Part shown: positions 1 through 5,932 of the stretch, piece after piece
Layout of the letters: the number at the start of each line of letters is the position of its first letter
How positions within the stretch are numbered: position 1 is the first letter of the stretch
Origin: an uncultured Prevotellaceae bacterium
GTDB lineage: Bacteria > Bacteroidota > Bacteroidia > Bacteroidales > Bacteroidaceae
Direction of reading: 5' to 3'
Length of the DNA: 7,230 nt
Assembly (NCBI GenBank): GCA_946539475.1
Contig: CAMNHM010000137.1
Location: 1-7,230, forward strand
Program-made: the position numbers and the translations under genes
The notes under the pieces: model-generated
The model's database searches: none
What the model was told of the DNA's origin: nothing
Seen by the model: only the letters and a program-made list of their open reading frames with translations

Positions 1-37
1 ATATACTAACTATAATAGCAGATGCATTTTCAAAAAA

Positions 38-64
38 CTGTCATCTGTCATCTGTCATCTGTCA
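38..64. repeat. Heptamer tandem repeat (CTGTCAT), 3.9 copies
   Basis: Three full copies of CTGTCAT and a final CTGTCA run head to tail without a mismatch. The array lies downstream of the sigma-factor gene and reads TGACAGA on that gene's strand. The unit is not a multiple of three, so it does not look like coding repeat. A second, unrelated 7-bp tandem array sits at 2319-2339, which hints at a general habit of short heptamer arrays between genes in this genome. Copy number of such arrays often varies between strains by slippage; that part is general knowledge, not seen here. Confidence 0.9.
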
Positions 65-79
65 GCGATATCGGCGTAA

Positions 80-107
80 CCGTAATCTTCAAGGGTGAAA
101 ATTACGG
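80..107 (-). other. 12-bp-stem hairpin downstream of sigma-factor gene
   Basis: Positions 80-91 pair with 96-107 around a four-base loop. Eleven pairs are Watson-Crick. The twelfth (87 with 100) is C against A on the plus strand but G with U in a minus-strand transcript, so the helix is unbroken only in RNA copied in the same direction as the genes. It lies about 135 nt past the sigma-factor stop codon. No T-run follows it, so it is not a classical intrinsic terminator; a transcript-end stabiliser, part of a structured RNA or a dispersed repeat are all possible. Confidence 0.55.
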
Positions 108-130
108 CATCAGGCAATCGTGTATTACGT

Positions 131-189
131 TTCGACCGAACTGAGTAGATCGGTGCCGAAACCGCGCCAAATCGGTGCTTGAGATTTGG
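131..189 (-). other. Two further hairpins in the 3' flank of the sigma-factor gene
   Basis: Two inverted repeats follow one another. In the first, 131-139 pairs with 150-160, nine base pairs interrupted by a two-base bulge, loop 140-149. In the second, 167-173 pairs perfectly with 183-189 around a nine-base loop. The octamer ATCGGTGC occurs at 149-156 and again at 171-178. With the hairpin at 80-107 this makes three stem-loops in about 110 bp between the sigma-factor gene and the window edge. I cannot assign them to a known RNA family; no promoter of the TAnnTTTG type was found directly upstream. Confidence 0.4.
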
Positions 190-240
190 AATCGCAGAAA
201 ACATCATCCTCTCTGCCAGTCACGGAAGGGCTGGTGGGGA

Positions 241-819
241 TCAGGCTGTAAGCGCCTTCCAGGCCTTCCGCATACGGCGCAATGCCTGGTCGCGGATCTG
301 GCGGACACGCTCGCGCCTGAGGCCCATCTCCTGAGCTATCTCCTGCATCGTGAGAGGATCGTCCTCAAGGCCGAAGTAGGCAGTGAGGACACGCCGCTGA
401 CGGTCGTCGAGCACGCCGAGGGCTTGCTCTACGGCCTGCTCCTGGGCAGCACTATAGACGCGCTGGTCGGCTTCGGGCACGTTGCCGTCGACGAGCACCG
501 ACAGCAGGCTGACGTTGGGCTTGGCGCCCAGCGGGGCGTCGAGGGAGCGCCGCTGACCGTCGCCGCGACTCTCCACACGTCGCTCGGGGCTCTCCTGCCT
601 GAGGGCCTTCTCGATCTGACGGCGGATATAGACGACGGCGAACGCCGCGAAATGCAGCCCTCGGCTGGAGTCGTACTTCGAGGCAGCCTTCACCAGTCCG
701 ATGCTGCCCTCGCTGATAAGGTCGTCGAGGGGTAGCCCCCGACCGACATACTGACGGGCTGTGCTGACGACGAAGCCCATGTTCTGCTCTACTAGTTTGT
801 CGCGTTCACGTTGTTGCAT
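241..819 (-). CDS. Compact sigma-70 family RNA polymerase sigma factor
   Basis: A 192-residue sigma-70 family protein of the RpoD-like (group 1/2) type, which would direct RNA polymerase to a set of promoters. Region 2 fills residues 5-75: a core-binding stretch (EQNMGFVVSTARQY), then DDLISEGSIGLVKAASKYD and the promoter-recognition part RGLHFAAFAVVYIRRQI. Residues 76-92 are a short charged linker. SLDAPL (92-97) corresponds to the segment just before region 4 in the major Bacteroidetes sigma. Region 4 spans about 124-190, with the helix-turn-helix around TMQEIAQEMGLRRERVRQI (157-175). The primary Bacteroidetes RpoD is nearly 290 residues, so region 1.2 and almost all of region 3 are absent. 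An in-frame stop (that of the preceding gene) lies only five codons before the ATG, so the short N-terminus is not a wrong start. It follows the kinase-RapZ gene by 15 nt and is probably cotranscribed with it. Its promoters are unknown. Confidence 0.9.
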   Translation of the reverse strand: MQQRERDKLVEQNMGFVVSTARQYVGRGLPLDDLISEGSIGLVKAASKYDSSRGLHFAAFAVVYIRRQIEKALRQESPERRVESRGDGQRRSLDAPLGAKPNVSLLSVLVDGNVPEADQRVYSAAQEQAVEQALGVLDDRQRRVLTAYFGLEDDPLTMQEIAQEMGLRRERVRQIRDQALRRMRKAWKALTA

Positions 820-834
820 AGTCGTTTGTGAGTG

Positions 835-2301
835 CTAAAGGGTTGGTAGGAATACTCTCTCGATGCCTTGCTCGCGATGGCAGAGGCGCACTTCGACAGA
901 GGGAAACTGCTGGTGGATATGCTCAGCGAGATGCTGGGCGCTATAGACCGACCGATGCTGGCCGCCGGTACATCCGAAGGCGAACATCAGATGGGTGAAG
1001 CCTCGCTCGAGGTAGCGGCTGACGTGATGGTCGGCCAGCTGGCGTACCGCCTCGAGGAAGCGGAGGATCTCGCCGTCGTCCTCCAGGAAGCGGCGCACGG
1101 GCTCGTCGAGCCCTGTCAGCTGCTTGTAGCGCTCGTAGCGTCCGGGATTGTGGGTGGAGCGGCAGTCGAAAACATAGCCTCCGCCGTTGCCCGACGGGTC
1201 GTCGGGGATGCCGCGCTTGTAGCTGAAGCTGTAGATGCTGACGACCAGGTGGTCGGGCTCGGGAGCCGCCTGTGGTGCGGCAGGATGGCTGTCGGGGAGT
1301 CGCCAGAGCACGTCGGTCAGGCAGGGATAGGGCAGGTCGACCTGCGCCAGCAGCTGGCGTAGGCTGTCGATGGCCGGCTGTATGGATTGCAGGAAATGCG
1401 CCTTCCGCTCGAAATAGCCCCTGAAGCCGTAGGCGCCGAGCACCTGCAGCAGCCGGAAGAAGACGAAGCGGCGGAGCAGACGGTCGAAGTTCTCTCGCGG
1501 CGGCAGGTCGGCATAGCGGCTGGCCTCGGCATAGTATTCGCCGACGAGCTGATGGCGCAGCTCCTCGGGATAGCGTGCCGACGCCTGCCAGAGGAACGAC
1601 GCCAGGTCGTAGCAGACGGGCCCGCGGCGACCGCCCTGGAAGTCGATGAAGCAGGGCGTTGGAGCAAGCATGACGTTGCGCGCCTGGAAGTCGCGATACA
1701 TAAAGGCCGTGGGGCCGGCAGCGGCGGTAAGGTCGGCGGCCATCTGCCTGAAGTCCTGCTCGAGGCGTCGCTCGTTGAAGTCGATGCCCACGGGCTTGAG
1801 GAAGCAGTACTTGAAGTAGTTGAGGTCGAACATCACGTTGTCGGCATCGAAGGCCGGCTGCGGGTAGCAGACTCTGAAGTCGAGACCCTCGGCCCCCTCG
1901 AACTGCAGGCGCGGCAGCAGCCGGACGGTCTGTCGGAGCAGCTGCTGCTCGTCGTGGCTGTAGTTGCCGCCCGCCTGTCGCCCGTTGCTGAGGGCATCGA
2001 AGAGCGAGCGCGTGCCGAGATCCTGCTGGAGGTAGCACATCTCGTCGGTGCTGACGGCATAGACTTGCGGCACGGGAAGGCCCTTTTCCCGGAAGTGGCG
2101 GGCCAGCGCGACGAAGGCATGATTCTCCTCACGGCTGGTACCGACGCAGCCGACGACCGTATCGGCGCCGGAGAGCTGCCGCAGGGCTTCGCCGCCGCCG
2201 ATGCGATAGTACTCGCGATTGCTGCCTGCTCCCGGCAGTTTCTCGACGGTCAGCGGCTCTTCGCCCGTCCATTGGCGATATAGGGTTGTCAGTTTATTCA
2301 T
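835..2301 (-). CDS. AmgK-like sugar kinase fused to RapZ C-terminal domain
   Basis: A 488-residue two-domain cytoplasmic protein. Residues 1 to about 325 have the aminoglycoside-phosphotransferase fold: a nucleotide-loop-like GAGSNREYYRI (24-34), the catalytic loop YRDFQARN with presumed base D204 and N209, and the metal-binding IDFQ with D220. This fold includes AmgK, the anomeric kinase of N-acetylmuramate/GlcNAc recycling, and that assignment is more likely than antibiotic resistance. Residues about 352-488 match the C-terminal domain of RapZ, which in E. coli senses glucosamine-6-phosphate: FDCRSTHNPGRY, LTGLDEPVRRFL, and the signature FGCTGGQHRSV (442-452). The Walker-A half of RapZ is missing, as is the lysine-rich RNA-binding tail of the E. 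coli protein. Known fusions in Bacteroidetes have this order. I infer a kinase for cell-wall amino sugars with a sugar-phosphate sensing or regulatory domain. The substrate is not proven, and the partner uridylyltransferase (MurU) is not in the window. The ATG sits 112 bp after the DUF4450 gene; no canonical promoter was found in that gap. Confidence 0.88.
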   Translation of the reverse strand: MNKLTTLYRQWTGEEPLTVEKLPGAGSNREYYRIGGGEALRQLSGADTVVGCVGTSREENHAFVALARHFREKGLPVPQVYAVSTDEMCYLQQDLGTRSLFDALSNGRQAGGNYSHDEQQLLRQTVRLLPRLQFEGAEGLDFRVCYPQPAFDADNVMFDLNYFKYCFLKPVGIDFNERRLEQDFRQMAADLTAAAGPTAFMYRDFQARNVMLAPTPCFIDFQGGRRGPVCYDLASFLWQASARYPEELRHQLVGEYYAEASRYADLPPRENFDRLLRRFVFFRLLQVLGAYGFRGYFERKAHFLQSIQPAIDSLRQLLAQVDLPYPCLTDVLWRLPDSHPAAPQAAPEPDHLVVSIYSFSYKRGIPDDPSGNGGGYVFDCRSTHNPGRYERYKQLTGLDEPVRRFLEDDGEILRFLEAVRQLADHHVSRYLERGFTHLMFAFGCTGGQHRSVYSAQHLAEHIHQQFPSVEVRLCHREQGIERVFLPTL

Positions 2302-2318
2302 CGTTTATTTATTTTTTT

Positions 2319-2339
2319 CGAGGTACGAGGTACGAGGTG
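2319..2339. repeat. Heptamer tandem repeat (CGAGGTA), 3 copies
   Basis: Two exact copies of CGAGGTA are followed by CGAGGTG. The third copy is also the left arm of the inverted repeat that closes the cloverleaf-like structure at 2333-2411. The array lies 17 bp upstream of the kinase-RapZ start codon, in the probable leader of that gene. The core GGTACGA is shared with the promoter-bearing repeats at 5523-5677, which may mean a common origin. Confidence 0.85.
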
Positions 2340-2411
2340 CACCTTTGGGGATCGCCTTCGGCGTCTGCGCGAAGCGCATCCTTGTTGCAAGCAGAGTATT
2401 CTCGCACCTCG
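2333..2411. repeat. Cloverleaf-like inverted-repeat element
   Basis: CGAGGTGC (2333-2340) and GCACCTCG (2404-2411) form a perfect 8-bp closing stem. Inside lie three perfect small hairpins, each with a three-base loop and two bases between them: 2353-2363 (CGCC/GGCG, loop TTC), 2366-2378 (TGCGC/GCGCA, loop GAA) and 2381-2391 (CTTG/CAAG, loop TTG). A weaker fourth, GAG/CTC, is at 2394-2403. The 10-bp palindrome AGGTGCACCT (2335-2344) overlaps the left arm. The element nearly fills the gap between the DUF4450 stop and the kinase-RapZ start. No tRNA consensus bases are present. It looks like a REP- or MITE-type palindromic element or a structured spacer of an operon mRNA; function unknown. Confidence 0.6.
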
Positions 2412-2413
2412 GA

Positions 2414-5350
2414 TTACTGCAGCGTTACGGCCATCAGACCGATGACGACGTCGTTCGACAGCGTCCTGAGGGTGAGGCTCTTGAGCTTCTTGCTACTGTC
2501 GAGGGGCATGCGGAGCATCTGGGCAGCTCCACCCGGGATCGGGCGCACATAGACGCCCTCGATGTTGAGTTCGCGACCGAGATCACGGCTCACGGTCGCC
2601 GTGCCCAGGGCGATGCGATAGGGGCGCGGCTCGATGGTGCGGAAGGCCTTGCCGTCGACGTAGTAGTCCTGCTCGATGGGGCACCAGTTCTCGGGGTTGC
2701 GCAGCCGCAGCGTGTCGGCCGACAGGTCCTGATAGGTGGCGACGACGAGCCCGTTGTCGATGTGGCACTGCATGTGATTGGTGCTGCCGGCCATCAGCAG
2801 ATAGGCCGACGAGGCACTGCCCTTCAGGGGGATGGTCACGGCATCGGGGTAGTTGTCCCATAGCGACGTGTAGACGATGTTGCGGCCCGTCGGCGGAGTG
2901 CGGAAGGGAACGCCGGCAACGGTGAACTGGCGCTCCACGATCTTGGTCCTGAAGAGCGAGTCGTCGATGACGGGCAGATGGTCGGGATGGCACCACTCGC
3001 CAACTCCCTGTACGGGCAGCTCGAGCGACGTCGACTGCGGCCTGGGCGACAGGTAGCGGTTGCGGAAGATGTCGTCGACCTCGGCATTCCAGTATTTGTC
3101 GATCGTCTGCGGCAGGAACTTCTTCCTGAGGTCGGGCTCAGCCAGCCCCAGGGCAGCAGGCGAGAGCTGCTGCGACGCTGCGGGGCGGACGGTCTCCTCC
3201 AGGTATCGCACGTCGTCGGCCTCGAGTGTCTGCTGGCTGTTGGCCGTGCCCACGATGTCGCGATACTGCCCGTTGCCCAGGTTCTGGCGGAAGACGATCT
3301 GCAGGGGCTGCGCAAAGTTCTGCCTGACATCGAGGCGCACGCGTCCGTTCTTGCGCACGTACGTATAAGAGATGTAGGGTGTGGAGAGGCCCACGGAGTC
3401 CCACTCCTGGGGGAATCCCGGCCGGATGATGCACTTGCCGTAGAGTGCCTGTGGGACGACGCCGAAGAGCCCCTGCAGGAGTGTGCGGGAGGAGATGCCT
3501 ATGCAGTCGCCAAAGTCGCGATAGCACTCGCCTCGGGCCGCATCGAAATGGGACAGCTGGCCGAAGTTGGCAGGCGACTGCCCGTAGTACATCTGGTCGA
3601 GGATGTTGCCCTTCATCAGTCGGAAGGCCTCTTCCGGACGGCCTGCCTCGTAGAAGGCCAGCGCGGTGTGCATCACCTCGGCGGCAGCCACATTGTTGAT
3701 GCTCCACGAATAGGGCATCCAGTTGGTGGTGGCGATGGTGTAGTAAGGGCCGTCGACGGCAAAGCGGGGCATGTGGCGGGCAACGTAGCGCGTGGCCTGA
3801 TAGGCTTGCTCAGGCGTCGAGGCACCACAGTCGATGGGTGTATAGATGCTCCATACGGCGGGACTCTCGTGGACGCGCCGCAGCCCCATACCGTCTTGAT
3901 ACTCAGCCCAGTGGCCACCGTCGTCTGTAGTAATCCACAGGCGGCTGTTCATCGCCTGCAGGATGGCGGCGGCCTCCTGTCGGTAGGGCTCCGGATTCTC
4001 GCCAATCAGCTCGGCAATGCGTGCTGCCAGCAGGTTGCCGCGATAGTTGTAGGCCGACGAATGGGTGACGGCTCCGCCGTTGTAGTAGAGGGCGTCGCTG
4101 GCCCAGATGCAGCAGTAGGCATCGTAGAGGTGGTCGCCGTCGGGGTCGAAGTTGCGCTTCTCCCAGGCCAGGTGTCGCTCTATCACGGGCCACATCCGTT
4201 GCATGTAGGCCGTGTCGGCATCATACTGGAAGTGCCACAGCAGCTCGTCGATGTAGTTCAGGTTCATGTCGTAGTGGTGCATCTGGTCGTTGCGCTCAGG
4301 ATTGCGGCATATATAGCCGTTGCTGTACATCTGCGTGCCCCAGCGCTTCTCGGCGCGAGCCAGGTGCTGGGCAGGATCCTGCGTAGGACTGGCAATCGTG
4401 GGGGCGACGGCCGTCACCTGACTCTTGGCGTAGGCATCGAAGTGGCTCACGGCGCGGTCGTTCCATCCCAGCACGTCGCCGGCATAGGCAGCACGCCAGC
4501 CGGCCAGCGGCATGCGCCACCCTACGCAGCCGTGCAGCCAGGTGCGCCCGTCCCAGTCGCCTTCGACAGCCAGCACGAGGGCGCTGCCGAGGGTGTTGAT
4601 GTAGGGGTCGGGGGTGTCGAAGCGTACGCGCGCGGCTAGCTGCCGGTAGTACTTCACCTCGTCCTGGAAGAGCTGGAAGGCATCGCCGTCGTGCATGAAA
4701 TGGATGCTGTCGAGCTTCACGACGAGGTGTGCGAAGTTGCTGCTGCGCGTGGCTTTGCCCACGACGAGCCCCTTCTCCGACGGCGAGGGCTCGAAGACGC
4801 CGGGCTCGTCGGCTCCGATATCGCCGTTGCGCTTCAGGCGGGTATTGGCAATCTCGCAGACTTTCACCTTCACCTCCAGCTGGCGGTCTTTCAGGTTGTC
4901 GCAGATGAACTGCCAGATGGCGCCCTCCTCCTGATGCAGGGCCACCACGTGGACGCGGACGATGCCGTTGCCCAGATGGTTCCAGCGATGGTCGCCCAGC
5001 AGGTAGGTGCGCATGCCGTCGGCGTACCATGACTTGCAGTAGTCGACCTCATGCAGGGGGACGCCCTCGATCTCGAAGCGCACGCTGCGGTGATGGCCCT
5101 TCTTCACAATGGCGAAGATGGGGCGGTCGCTCGTCTCGATGCGATAGTCGGTCCATCCGCCGTAGAGGGCTCGCGTGAAGCGGTTGTGGCCGTTCTCAGC
5201 CACGAAGGCATTGCCCTGCGGATAGTACTGCTGTGAGCGAACGGTGTCGCGGCTGCCGTCGTTGTACGACTGCAGGGCACCTGCTATCTGTGCTCTGACG
5301 TTGAGGGCCAGCGTGGCGAGCAGGACGGTGAGTAGTGACGGGCGATTCAT
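2414..5350 (-). CDS. Secreted DUF4450 protein, probable glycoside hydrolase
   Basis: A 978-residue exported protein recognised as a DUF4450 family member of gut Bacteroidales. The start is the ATG whose first bases overlap the stop of the small upstream gene; it begins a clear signal peptide (MNRPSLL, hydrophobic TVLLATLAL, cleavage likely after NVRA at residue 20). No lipobox cysteine is present, so a periplasmic or secreted form is expected. Residues about 21-250 look like a beta-sandwich. Residues about 255-650 look like an (alpha/alpha)6 barrel, with WLHGCVGWRMPLAGWRAAYA (271-290), DVLGWNDRA and many Trp/Tyr/His residues typical of sugar clefts. The last 330 residues are again beta-rich, with AGSTNHMQCHIDNG (854-867) and a conserved-looking LKSLTLRTLSNDVVIGLM near the end. 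The fold resembles glycoside hydrolases of the GH78/GH63 type, but I cannot point to proven catalytic acids. No susC/susD genes or other carbohydrate enzymes are next to it. Confidence 0.85.
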   Translation of the reverse strand: MNRPSLLTVLLATLALNVRAQIAGALQSYNDGSRDTVRSQQYYPQGNAFVAENGHNRFTRALYGGWTDYRIETSDRPIFAIVKKGHHRSVRFEIEGVPLHEVDYCKSWYADGMRTYLLGDHRWNHLGNGIVRVHVVALHQEEGAIWQFICDNLKDRQLEVKVKVCEIANTRLKRNGDIGADEPGVFEPSPSEKGLVVGKATRSSNFAHLVVKLDSIHFMHDGDAFQLFQDEVKYYRQLAARVRFDTPDPYINTLGSALVLAVEGDWDGRTWLHGCVGWRMPLAGWRAAYAGDVLGWNDRAVSHFDAYAKSQVTAVAPTIASPTQDPAQHLARAEKRWGTQMYSNGYICRNPERNDQMHHYDMNLNYIDELLWHFQYDADTAYMQRMWPVIERHLAWEKRNFDPDGDHLYDAYCCIWASDALYYNGGAVTHSSAYNYRGNLLAARIAELIGENPEPYRQEAAAILQAMNSRLWITTDDGGHWAEYQDGMGLRRVHESPAVWSIYTPIDCGASTPEQAYQATRYVARHMPRFAVDGPYYTIATTNWMPYSWSINNVAAAEVMHTALAFYEAGRPEEAFRLMKGNILDQMYYGQSPANFGQLSHFDAARGECYRDFGDCIGISSRTLLQGLFGVVPQALYGKCIIRPGFPQEWDSVGLSTPYISYTYVRKNGRVRLDVRQNFAQPLQIVFRQNLGNGQYRDIVGTANSQQTLEADDVRYLEETVRPAASQQLSPAALGLAEPDLRKKFLPQTIDKYWNAEVDDIFRNRYLSPRPQSTSLELPVQGVGEWCHPDHLPVIDDSLFRTKIVERQFTVAGVPFRTPPTGRNIVYTSLWDNYPDAVTIPLKGSASSAYLLMAGSTNHMQCHIDNGLVVATYQDLSADTLRLRNPENWCPIEQDYYVDGKAFRTIEPRPYRIALGTATVSRDLGRELNIEGVYVRPIPGGAAQMLRMPLDSSKKLKSLTLRTLSNDVVIGLMAVTLQ

Positions 5351-5514
5351 TCTTTCGTCTGCTTTCGTTTCTCTATCCAGTCGATGACGTAACTTTCGGC
5401 CACAGCGAGCAGGATCAGTATGCCGAGCGACATCCAGAAGCTGCCAGTCAGATTGTAGATGATAAGGCACACCGTGAAGGTGATGACCCATCGCAAAATA
5501 AACTTCCAATTCAT
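5347..5514 (-). CDS. Small two-helix membrane protein (55 aa)
   Basis: A 55-residue open frame beginning MNWKFILRW and ending EKRKQTKE. Two hydrophobic segments, about residues 6-21 (ILRWVITFTVCLIIYN) and 27-41 (FWMSLGILILLAVAE), are separated by a short NLTGS turn. A charged DWIEKRKQ tail follows, giving a hairpin membrane topology, probably with both ends in the cytoplasm. Its TGA overlaps the ATG of the DUF4450 gene in ATGA, a typical arrangement for translational coupling. Copy 1 of the promoter repeat ends only 8 bp before its ATG. I do not recognise a named family. The overlap, the amphipathic composition without frame breaks and the promoter position together support a real gene; the function is unknown and could be assisting or anchoring the exported product of the next gene. 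Confidence 0.75.
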   Translation of the reverse strand: MNWKFILRWVITFTVCLIIYNLTGSFWMSLGILILLAVAESYVIDWIEKRKQTKE

Positions 5515-5522
5515 ATTGCTGG

Positions 5523-5553
5523 CAAAGGTACGAATAAGCGAGGAAAAAACAAA
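5523..5553 (-). promoter_or_regulatory. Bacteroidetes-type promoter, repeat copy 1
   Basis: On the minus strand TTTG (5553-5550), a 19-bp spacer and TACCTTTG (5530-5523) match the Bacteroidetes primary-sigma consensus TTTG-N19-21-TAnnTTTG. Transcription would begin within a few bases of 5519, which leaves only about 5 nt before the ATG at 5514: a nearly leaderless message for the small membrane protein. Confidence 0.7.
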
Positions 5554-5608
5554 GAAAAAAGGGTATTTTTTTCTTTTCTTTTCCGAGCGGAAGTACTTTC
5601 GGCGAAGT

Positions 5609-5639
5609 CAAAGGTACGAATAAGCGAGGAAAAAACAAA
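5609..5639 (-). promoter_or_regulatory. Bacteroidetes-type promoter, repeat copy 2
   Basis: The same elements as in copy 1: TTTG (5639-5636), a 19-bp spacer and TACCTTTG (5616-5609). A start near 5605 would give a leader of about 90 nt for the small membrane protein gene, passing through copy 1. The two promoters would therefore yield two mRNAs that differ in leader and possibly in translation. Confidence 0.65.
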
Positions 5640-5686
5640 GAAAAAATCCTTTTTTTTTCTTTTCCGAGCGAAAGTACCCTTAACAT

Positions 5687-5716
5687 AAAAAATCGACTGT
5701 CTCACGACAGCCGATT
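5687..5716 (-). terminator. Strong intrinsic terminator
   Basis: In minus-strand RNA, 5716-5706 pairs with 5701-5691 in an 11-bp stem closed by a GTGA tetraloop. The only non-Watson-Crick pair is a G-U (5711 with 5696), which would be C-A on the other strand, so the terminator works leftward. Six Us (5692-5687) end it. It closes the transcript begun by the promoter at 5794-5825 and insulates the duplicated promoters downstream. Confidence 0.85.
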
Positions 5717-5790
5717 CTCAAAAACAAACTACTTAAAAACTAATCTACTAAAACAAATCAAAAAATATCTCTTTGTCGTATTCTTTTCGG
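5687..5790 (-). ncRNA. Candidate small RNA or attenuator leader, ~105 nt
   Basis: A consensus promoter (5794-5825) and an intrinsic terminator (5687-5716) bound about 105 nt of AU-rich sequence in which I find no ATG. This is the layout of an independent small RNA. The first 70 nt look single-stranded, apart from UACGACA (5780-5774), which can pair with seven bases (5709-5703) of the terminator's left arm and loop. That alternative pairing would break the terminator, so the cassette could also be an attenuator in front of the small-membrane-protein/DUF4450 operon, letting the upstream promoter read into it under some condition. I cannot match it to a named RNA family. Confidence 0.6.
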
Positions 5791-5793
5791 TTG

Positions 5794-5825
5794 CAAAGTT
5801 ATACATATTCTTCCGAACTTCCAAA
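5794..5825 (-). promoter_or_regulatory. Bacteroidetes-type promoter of the small-RNA cassette
   Basis: On the minus strand TTTG (5825-5822), a 20-bp spacer and TAACTTTG (5801-5794) fit the TTTG-N19-21-TAnnTTTG consensus. The transcript should start around 5787-5790. A palindrome at 5852-5865 is centred about 70 bp upstream of that start. Confidence 0.75.
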
Positions 5826-5851
5826 CTTTTATGTAACAAATACTTTCGAAA

Positions 5852-5865
5852 TTGATTCAAATCAA
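5852..5865. promoter_or_regulatory. FNR/CRP-type palindrome (candidate operator)
   Basis: TTGATTCAAATCAA is a perfect 6-2-6 inverted repeat and an exact match to the FNR-box pattern TTGAT-N4-ATCAA. It is centred about 68-71 bp upstream of the expected start of the small-RNA cassette, a spacing used by CRP/FNR family activators. Bacteroidetes do carry CRP/FNR family regulators, but their exact sites differ, and an AT-rich region yields such palindromes by chance. Confidence 0.3.
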
Positions 5866-5867
5866 AC

Positions 5868-5883
5868 AAAAAAGTCCGACTTT
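5868..5883 (-). terminator. Weak intrinsic terminator after porX
   Basis: About 50 nt past the porX stop, minus-strand AAAGT pairs with ACTTT around a three-base loop (5871-5883) and runs into six Ts. The stem is short and AT-rich, so it may end porX transcription only in part. Confidence 0.3.
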
Positions 5884-5932
5884 CTCTCGAAAAGCATCAT
5901 TTTGACATGCTAAGATTGCAATTCATAGGCAC

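Larger units (their letters stand above)
5523..5677. repeat. Two tandem copies of a ~70-bp promoter-bearing palindromic element
   Basis: Copy 1 spans 5523-5596 and copy 2 spans 5609-5677, in direct orientation with an 86-bp period. Their first 38 bases (5523-5560 and 5609-5646) are identical; the centre differs by a few bases and the outer ends (TTTTCCGAGCG, then AAGTAC) agree again. Each copy is an imperfect palindrome: a GGTACGAATAAGCGAGG end faces a CCGAGCGAAAGTACC-like end, with an A-rich arm opposite a T-rich arm. Each holds one promoter pointing left. The symmetry, the duplication and the lack of coding content suggest a dispersed REP/MITE-like element. I believe similar sequence recurs in Prevotella genomes, but this is from memory and was not searched. 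Confidence 0.8.
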